A stretch of 34,752 bases of DNA, taken from positions 1 through 34,752 of the forward strand of contig JAFQHD010000197.1 in the NCBI GenBank assembly GCA_017398145.1, read 5' to 3'. The stretch's first letter is position 1. Every line of letters begins with the position of its first letter. Both the position numbers and the translations under genes were made by a program. The stretch comes from Clostridia bacterium. GTDB taxonomy: Bacteria > Bacillota > Clostridia > Oscillospirales > CAG-272. Below, one piece after another: positions 29,873 through 34,752 of this stretch. The notes below the pieces were generated by a model that did no database searches, was not told the origin of the DNA, and saw only the letters and a program-made list of their open reading frames with translations.

Positions 29873-30943
29873 ATGATAAATAAATTAGAAGCAGCAGAAA
29901 AGAGATACGAGCAGATACTGGAGGAGTTGAGTCTTCCCGAGGTAGTATCAGACCAGAACAAATATAAGGAGCTTATGCGCGAGCAGAAGAAGCTTACTCC
30001 CATTATAGAGAAATACCGCGAATATAAAACCACCTTGGATGCCATCGAAGAAGCACAGGAAATGATGGCTGAAAAGTTGGACGAGGACCTGAGAGAGCTT
30101 GTTGAGAGCGAATATAAAGAAAATAAAGAAAAGCTCCCCGTGATTGAGGAAGAGCTTAAGGTTCTTCTGCTTCCCCGTGATGAAAACGACGACAAGAACG
30201 TTATCGTTGAGATACGAGGCGGTGCGGGAGGCGACGAGGCTGCCCTCTTTGCATCGGTTCTTTACCGTATGTATTCCATGTACTCTGACACCGTAGGCTT
30301 TAAGACCGAGATACTTTCGGCAAACGAAACGGGTCTTGGCGGCTATAAGGAGATATCCTTTATGATCGAGGGTGACGGAGCTTACTCCAAGCTTAAGTTT
30401 GAAAGCGGCGTTCACCGTGTTCAGCGTGTTCCCGAGACGGAGTCTCAGGGTCGTATCCATACCTCTACCGTAACCGTAGCAGTCCTTCCCGAGATGGAGG
30501 ACGTTGAGGTAGAGATAAATCAGGCAGACTTAAAGATCGAGACCTGTAAGAGTAGCGGTGCAGGCGGTCAGCATATCAACAAGACCGAGTCTGCCATTCG
30601 TATATACCATCTTCCTACAGGACTTGTGGTCGAGTGTCAGGACGAAAGAAGCCAGCACAAGAACAAGGACAAGGCTATGAAGATACTTCGCTCCAAGCTC
30701 TATGATATGAAGGCACAGGAGCAGCACGACAAGATAGCAGGACAGCGTAAGGCTCAGGTAGGTACAGGCGACCGAAGCGAGCGTATCCGTACCTATAACT
30801 ATCCCCAGGGACGTGTAACAGACCATCGTATCGGACTTACCCTTTATTCACTTGAAAACTTCTTAAACGGACATATCGAGGAAATGCTTACCGCCCTTGC
30901 AACAGCCGATGCGGCGGAGAGACTTAAATCTCAGGAAAGCTGA
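29873..30943 (+). CDS. prfA: Peptide chain release factor 1
   Basis: RF1 recognises UAA and UAG stop codons and triggers peptide release on the ribosome. The 356-residue length is standard. The GGQ motif is at 231-233 ([14 protein letters not shown]), the stop-codon tripeptide is PET in [14 protein letters not shown], and [19 protein letters not shown] sequence (here [15 protein letters not shown]) leads domain 2. The start is supported by GGAGA 7-8 nt upstream. The methyltransferase gene prmC, which often follows prfA, is absent; instead a repeat region separates it from sua5. Confidence 0.97.
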   Translation: MINKLEAAEKRYEQILEELSLPEVVSDQNKYKELMREQKKLTPIIEKYREYKTTLDAIEEAQEMMAEKLDEDLRELVESEYKENKEKLPVIEEELKVLLLPRDENDDKNVIVEIRGGAGGDEAALFASVLYRMYSMYSDTVGFKTEILSANETGLGGYKEISFMIEGDGAYSKLKFESGVHRVQRVPETESQGRIHTSTVTVAVLPEMEDVEVEINQADLKIETCKSSGAGGQHINKTESAIRIYHLPTGLVVECQDERSQHKNKDKAMKILRSKLYDMKAQEQHDKIAGQRKAQVGTGDRSERIRTYNYPQGRVTDHRIGLTLYSLENFLNGHIEEMLTALATADAAERLKSQES

Positions 30944-30960
30944 TAGGGATAGGATGTTCC

Positions 30961-31032
30961 GCGAATGCAGAACGCTTCCTGCGAATGCAGAACGCTTCCT
31001 GCGAATGCAGAATGCTTCCTGCGAATGCAGAA
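30961..31032. repeat. 20-bp tandem repeat, 3.6 copies
   Basis: Unit GCGAATGCAGAACGCTTCCT at 30961, 30981 and 31001 (third with one change), and a partial fourth at 31021 that runs into the left end of element E3. It appears to be an amplified end of that element. Confidence 0.85.
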
Positions 31033-31281
31033 TGCAGAGTGCAGAATGCAGAATTGAGGAGATTTTTGCCACCGGCAGGTGTCAAAAATTCCATCCCAAT
31101 TATATATGTGTTTACTGATTATTAAAGTATTGGGAAACAGATTGTAAGATACAAAAGTATAATAAAGTGCAGATCATCAAGCAGATAATTACAGAATTCA
31201 GAAATACAATGTGATGAAGATTTTCGACTATAGTCGAAAATCAACCATAACTCTGCATTCTGCATTCTGCACTCTGCATTT
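31025..31281. repeat. Structured repeat element E3 (TGCAGA-ended, two hairpins)
   Basis: A 257-bp element. Left: ATGCAGA units, AATTGAGGAGA. Hairpin 1: ATTTTTG-C-CACC/GGTG-T-CAAAAAT (31062-31089). Hairpin 2: GATTTTCGAC-TATA-GTCGAAAATC (31219-31242), then AACCATAA and tandem TCTGCAT units. Both ends are of the TGCAGA form. The hairpin stems differ from E1 and E2 but remain paired. It fills the prfA-sua5 gap; no ORF inside. Confidence 0.8.
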
Positions 31282-31282
31282 G

Positions 31283-31288
31283 TATAAT
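31283..31288 (+). promoter_or_regulatory. -10 box immediately before sua5
   Basis: TATAAT only 4 bp before the ATG at 31293. The matching -35 region falls in the right-end repeats of element E3 and is poor. If used, transcription would begin at or next to the start codon. Confidence 0.4.
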
Positions 31289-31292
31289 TGCT

Positions 31293-32300
31293 ATGGATAC
31301 TAAAATAATAAACGACATAAACGATACTACATTAACAGAAGCAGCAGAAACGATAAAGTCAGGCGGTTTGGTGGCATTTCCTACCGAGACTGTTTACGGT
31401 CTTGGGGGTAACGCTCTTGACCCGACGGCGGCAAAGAAGATTTACGAGGCAAAGGGCAGACCAAGCAACAATCCTCTCATCATTCATTTAGCAGAGCCCG
31501 AGGACGCCGAAAAATACTGCTATACAAATGAGATATACTATAAATTAGCCCAACGCTTTATGCCCGGACCCTTGACCGTGATACTTCCTAAAAAGGATAT
31601 TATCCCTTATGAGGTAACGGGCGGTCTTGAAACGGTCGCAGTCAGAGTTCCCTCCGACCCTGTGGCTCACCGTTTTATCGAGCTTGCGGGTGTACCCATA
31701 GCCGCTCCCTCGGCTAACCTTTCCACCAAGCCCAGCCCTACTATGGCAGGTCACGTTATAAGAGACTTAAGCGGCCGTATAGATATGATAATAGCGGGGG
31801 ATGACTGTGATATAGGCGTTGAGTCAACTATTATCACACTTTCTCCTAAGGCGAAGCTTCTTCGTCCCGGACTTATCACCGTTGACGAGCTTCGTGAGAT
31901 ATGTCCCGATATAGAGATCTCGGACGCGGTATTGAATCAGCATACCGGCAGACCCGAGTCCCCCGGAATGATGTACAAGCATTATTCGCCCAGAGCCAAT
32001 GTGGTGCTGCTTTGCGGAAGTGATGAGGCAAGATATGAGTTCTTGCGTGATAAGACTGACTGCGGAATACTCTGCTATAACGAGGATACAGAGCTTTTAA
32101 GGTATAGATACGCAAAGGCGGTAGGCTCAAAGTCCTCTCCAAAGGAGCAGGCAAAAAATCTTTTTGCAAGGCTCCGCGATTTTGACGAGATAGAGAATAT
32201 CACAACGATTTACGCCCCTATGACAGCCTCCGAGGGAATCGGACTTGCGGTGCTGAACCGACTTATCCGCGCGGCAGGCTTTGAGATACTTGATATATAA
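31293..32300 (+). CDS. ywlC: L-threonylcarbamoyladenylate synthase (Sua5/YwlC type)
   Basis: Makes threonylcarbamoyl-AMP from threonine, bicarbonate and ATP, the first step of t6A37 modification of ANN-decoding tRNAs. A 335-residue two-domain protein: YrdC-like catalytic domain (about 10-205, with VAFPTETVYGLGGNA, KGRPSNNPLIIH and APSANLSTKPSPT) and a C-terminal Sua5 domain (about 225-335, with PGMMYKHYSPRANVVLL at its start). No ribosome binding site is present before the ATG and the next in-frame alternatives would cut the domain. It lies 15 nt before the parC-like gene, likely one transcript. Confidence 0.95.
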   Translation: MDTKIINDINDTTLTEAAETIKSGGLVAFPTETVYGLGGNALDPTAAKKIYEAKGRPSNNPLIIHLAEPEDAEKYCYTNEIYYKLAQRFMPGPLTVILPKKDIIPYEVTGGLETVAVRVPSDPVAHRFIELAGVPIAAPSANLSTKPSPTMAGHVIRDLSGRIDMIIAGDDCDIGVESTIITLSPKAKLLRPGLITVDELREICPDIEISDAVLNQHTGRPESPGMMYKHYSPRANVVLLCGSDEARYEFLRDKTDCGILCYNEDTELLRYRYAKAVGSKSSPKEQAKNLFARLRDFDEIENITTIYAPMTASEGIGLAVLNRLIRAAGFEILDI

Positions 32301-32315
32301 TTAAGGAGAAATAAT

Positions 32316-34553
32316 ATGGCAAGAAAAAAGAAAGAAGAAATAAAAGAACAGCTTCCTCCGGCTCCTGCCACTCCCCAGCCTATAACAGAAACTATAGAAA
32401 AGAACTATATGCCCTACGCAATGAGCGTTATTATCTCGAGAGCAATTCCCGAGATAGACGGCTTCAAGCCTGCTCACCGTAAGCTCCTCTTTACTATGTA
32501 CAAGATGGGACTTTTAAAGGGTAACCGTACGAAGTCCGCAAACGTGGTGGGTGCTACGATGCAGTATAACCCCCACGGTGATATGTCTATATACGAGACC
32601 ATGGTCCGTTTGACCAAGGACAACGAGGCTCTGCTTCATCCTCTGGTTGACTCCAAGGGCTCCTTCGGTAAGCAGTACAGCTCGGATATGGCTTTTGCCG
32701 CATCACGTTATACCGAGGTAAAGCTTGCAGAAATATGTCAGGAGCTCTTTTCGGGTATAGACAAGGATGCTGTCGATATGATAGACAACTATGACAGCAC
32801 AAAGAAGGAGCCGAGACTCCTGCCTACCACATTCCCCAACGTGCTTGTATGCCCCAACGAGGGTATCGCCGTTGGTATGGCATCAAAGATATGCTCCTTT
32901 AACCTATCCGAGGTCTGCGACGGAGCTATCCAGCTTCTCCGCAATCCCTCCACCACCGTAGATCAGCTTCTTGATATCATCAAGGCTCCGGATTTTCCGG
33001 GCGGAGCGTCTATAATCTACAACCGCGAAAAGATGCGGGAGATATACGAGACAGGCCACGGCGGCTTCAAGATGCGGGCAAAGTGGCAGTACGATAAGAA
33101 AAACAACTGTATCGAGATACTTGAGATACCCTATTGTACCACTATCGAGCAGATAATCAAGGCTGTTGCCGATATCGTAAACGACAAAAACGGCAAGCTC
33201 AAGGAGATCTCGGATATGCGAGACGAGATAGGTCTCCACGGCTTTAAGCTGGCAATAGACTTAAAGAAGGGAAGCGACCCCGAGCTTGTGATGAACAAGC
33301 TTTATAAGCTCACTCCCCTTGAGAGCCAGTTCAGCTGTAACTTCAACGTTCTTATCGATTCCTCTCCTATGGTGCTTGGTGTTAAGCAGATACTTGAGGA
33401 ATGGATAAAGTTCCGTGTGGGCTGTGTAAGACGTGAGCTTACCTTTGACCTTAACAAGAAACAGGAAAAGCTTCACCTCTTAATGGGACTTGGTAAGATA
33501 CTTCTTGACATCGACAAGGCGATAAGGATAGTCCGCGAGACAAAGCTTGAAAAGGACGTAGTCCCCAACCTTATGGAGGGCTTCGGTGTTGACAAGGTGC
33601 AGGCTGAATATATCGCTGAAATAAAGCTGCGTCACCTTAACCGCGAGTATATCATGAACCGCATCAAGGAGATCGAGGACCTGCAGAAGGAGATCGCAGA
33701 GCTTGAAGCTCTTATCGCAAGCGAGAAGGCTACAAAGAACTATATTGCAGGGCAGCTGCGCGAGATAAAGAAAAAGTACCATCAGGACCGCCGTACCGAT
33801 CTTATATACGATGATGAAATCGAGGAGTTTGAGCTTAAGGAAGAGGTAGAGGATATCAACTACCGTATCGTCCTTACCCGTGAGGGATATTTCAAGAAGA
33901 TAACCATGGCTTCTCTTAAGGGCAGCGACGTTCAGAAGGTCAAGGACGGCGACGAGATCGTTTACAATGCCGATGCCAACAGCCAGAACGAGCTTATCTT
34001 CTTTACCGACAAGGCAAACGCCTATAAGGCAAAGGTAGCGGATTTTGATAACTGCAAGGCGTCCGAGTTCGGCAAGTTCATTCCCGTAGAGCTTGGCTTT
34101 GATGAGGGTGAAAAGGTATTCAGTATGGTTGTTGTAACCGAATACGACCCCAACCACAATATGATATTCATATTTGAAAACGGTAAGGGTGTCCGTGTTC
34201 CGCTTAATTCCTACCAGACCAAGAACAACCGCCGTAAGCTTGTGGGCGCATTCTCTGATGCATCCCCCATCATAGCGGCTATAAAGGAGACCGAGCCGGT
34301 GGACGTAATGCTTATCTCCAATATAAACAAGGCGATAATCGTAAATTCCGAGCTTATTTCTCTTAAGACCACACGTAACGCACAGGGTATAACCCTTTAT
34401 ACTCTTCGTAAGAATCAGCGTATCGTTGAGGCGATAACAGATCAGGCATCAAGATACGCTAATCTCAAAAAATACAAAAAGACCAAGATACCTGCTACCG
34501 GTACGGCTCTTGAAGAGCTGGACGTTGAGGCTCAGCAGATATCCTTAATTTAA
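32316..34553 (+). CDS. parC: DNA topoisomerase IV/gyrase subunit A (ParC-like)
   Basis: Breakage-reunion subunit of a type IIA topoisomerase that relaxes and decatenates DNA. 745 residues. Winged-helix/tower core with GFKPAHRKLLFTMY, NVVGATMQYNPHGD and catalytic Tyr132 in AASRYTE; a coiled coil (about 440-480) and a short beta-pinwheel (about 510-720) lacking a GyrA box (QRRGGRG type). The short pinwheel and missing box favour topoisomerase IV or the second Clostridia-type enzyme over gyrase. No parE/gyrB partner is in the window. AAGGAG lies before the ATG. Confidence 0.82.
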   Translation: MARKKKEEIKEQLPPAPATPQPITETIEKNYMPYAMSVIISRAIPEIDGFKPAHRKLLFTMYKMGLLKGNRTKSANVVGATMQYNPHGDMSIYETMVRLTKDNEALLHPLVDSKGSFGKQYSSDMAFAASRYTEVKLAEICQELFSGIDKDAVDMIDNYDSTKKEPRLLPTTFPNVLVCPNEGIAVGMASKICSFNLSEVCDGAIQLLRNPSTTVDQLLDIIKAPDFPGGASIIYNREKMREIYETGHGGFKMRAKWQYDKKNNCIEILEIPYCTTIEQIIKAVADIVNDKNGKLKEISDMRDEIGLHGFKLAIDLKKGSDPELVMNKLYKLTPLESQFSCNFNVLIDSSPMVLGVKQILEEWIKFRVGCVRRELTFDLNKKQEKLHLLMGLGKILLDIDKAIRIVRETKLEKDVVPNLMEGFGVDKVQAEYIAEIKLRHLNREYIMNRIKEIEDLQKEIAELEALIASEKATKNYIAGQLREIKKKYHQDRRTDLIYDDEIEEFELKEEVEDINYRIVLTREGYFKKITMASLKGSDVQKVKDGDEIVYNADANSQNELIFFTDKANAYKAKVADFDNCKASEFGKFIPVELGFDEGEKVFSMVVVTEYDPNHNMIFIFENGKGVRVPLNSYQTKNNRRKLVGAFSDASPIIAAIKETEPVDVMLISNINKAIIVNSELISLKTTRNAQGITLYTLRKNQRIVEAITDQASRYANLKKYKKTKIPATGTALEELDVEAQQISLI

Positions 34554-34563
34554 GAGGTGTAAA

Positions 34564-34677
34564 ATGAAAAAACATATCGACAAATCAAAGCTTGCAGCAC
34601 GTATAATGTGCATCTTCCTCTGTGCGCTTATGGTACTGGGAAGTGTTGCTACAGTTATATATTACCTTGTAGCTTAA
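34564..34677 (+). CDS. 37-residue single-helix membrane peptide
   Basis: MKKHIDKSKLAARIM leads into one transmembrane helix (about 14-35) and a two-residue tail. GAGGTG 5-8 nt upstream overlaps the parC stop, and the start is 10 nt after it, so it is co-transcribed. Basic N-terminus and hydrophobic helix resemble short DUF4044-like membrane peptides, but I cannot confirm the family. Confidence 0.7.
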   Translation: MKKHIDKSKLAARIMCIFLCALMVLGSVATVIYYLVA

Positions 34678-34682
34678 AATAA

Positions 34683-34708
34683 AAACAGCGTCCCGAAGGA
34701 CGCTGTTT
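34683..34708 (+). terminator. Terminator of the sua5-parC operon
   Basis: AAACAGCGTCC-CGAA-GGACGCTGTTT (11 bp) with a short T tail, six nt after the small membrane gene. Confidence 0.75.
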
Positions 34709-34738
34709 CAGCGTGTCGATAAACCTATCGACACGCTG
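34709..34738. other. Second perfect hairpin after the terminator
   Basis: CAGCGTGTCGATA-AACC-TATCGACACGCTG, a 13-bp perfect stem directly abutting the terminator. No T run follows within the window. It may be the start of another repeat element cut by the window end. Confidence 0.7.
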
Positions 34739-34752
34739 ACAGACTTCGAAAA

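Overview
The window looks like a chromosomal segment of a low-to-moderate G+C, spore-forming Firmicute of class Clostridia, most likely an Oscillospiraceae/Ruminococcaceae-type gut bacterium. The evidence is a SpoIIR sporulation gene, RNase J, Firmicute-type RF1 (PET selectivity tripeptide), many SLH-domain surface proteins, an ECF sigma/DUF4367 pair, TTGACA/TATAAT promoters, strong AGGAGG ribosome binding sites and a very high load of short palindromic intergenic repeats. No phage, IS transposase, CRISPR-Cas or plasmid genes were seen. The species call is inference from family content only.

Layout. 1-4.3 kb: a 1302-residue secreted protein with Cys-rich repeats and a C-terminal SGNH/GDSL domain. 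4.2-7.7 kb: spoIIR (minus), two small conserved-looking proteins and rnj. 7.7-11.25 kb: an accessory stretch of minus-strand genes (membrane proteins, MarR regulator, unknown 360-aa protein) interleaved with three tandem arrays, each of exactly five 44-bp units built on the palindrome TGATGACAAAGTCATCA. 11.2-16.26 kb: a minus-strand operon read from a TTGACA-17-TATTAT promoter that lies over an inverted repeat: YtrA-type GntR regulator, ABC ATPase, ABC-2 permease, three tandem paralogous lipoproteins, two small proteins. 16.5-26.3 kb: a cell-surface block with a DUF4838/SLH protein, tRNA-Lys, an ECF sigma/anti-sigma operon carrying three SLH proteins, and a further SLH protein behind the same unusual promoter motif. 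26.3-29.7 kb: acyl-ACP thioesterase, a divergent RHH/SLOG pair sharing overlapping promoters and duplicated operator-like sites, tRNA-Glu, a four-helix-bundle gene flanked by direct repeats, and an E2-like acyltransferase lacking the usual histidine. 29.8-34.7 kb: housekeeping genes prfA, sua5/ywlC, parC-like topoisomerase subunit A and a 37-residue membrane peptide.

How it works together. The clearest regulatory logic is the ECF module: the sigma/anti-sigma/SLH operon and the separate SLH gene at 24796 share the two-block motif CTGTAGTAAA-N12-TGTGTACTTATT with identical spacing, so the sigma factor probably drives its own operon and the extra surface protein. The last protein of the operon and the 24796 protein also share an unrecognised C-terminal domain. 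The second system worth attention is repeat-based: the 44-bp arrays (7.7, 9.6, 11.0 kb) and a family of 200-257 bp elements (5.3, 16.3, 31.0 kb) whose two internal hairpins keep their pairing while their sequence changes.
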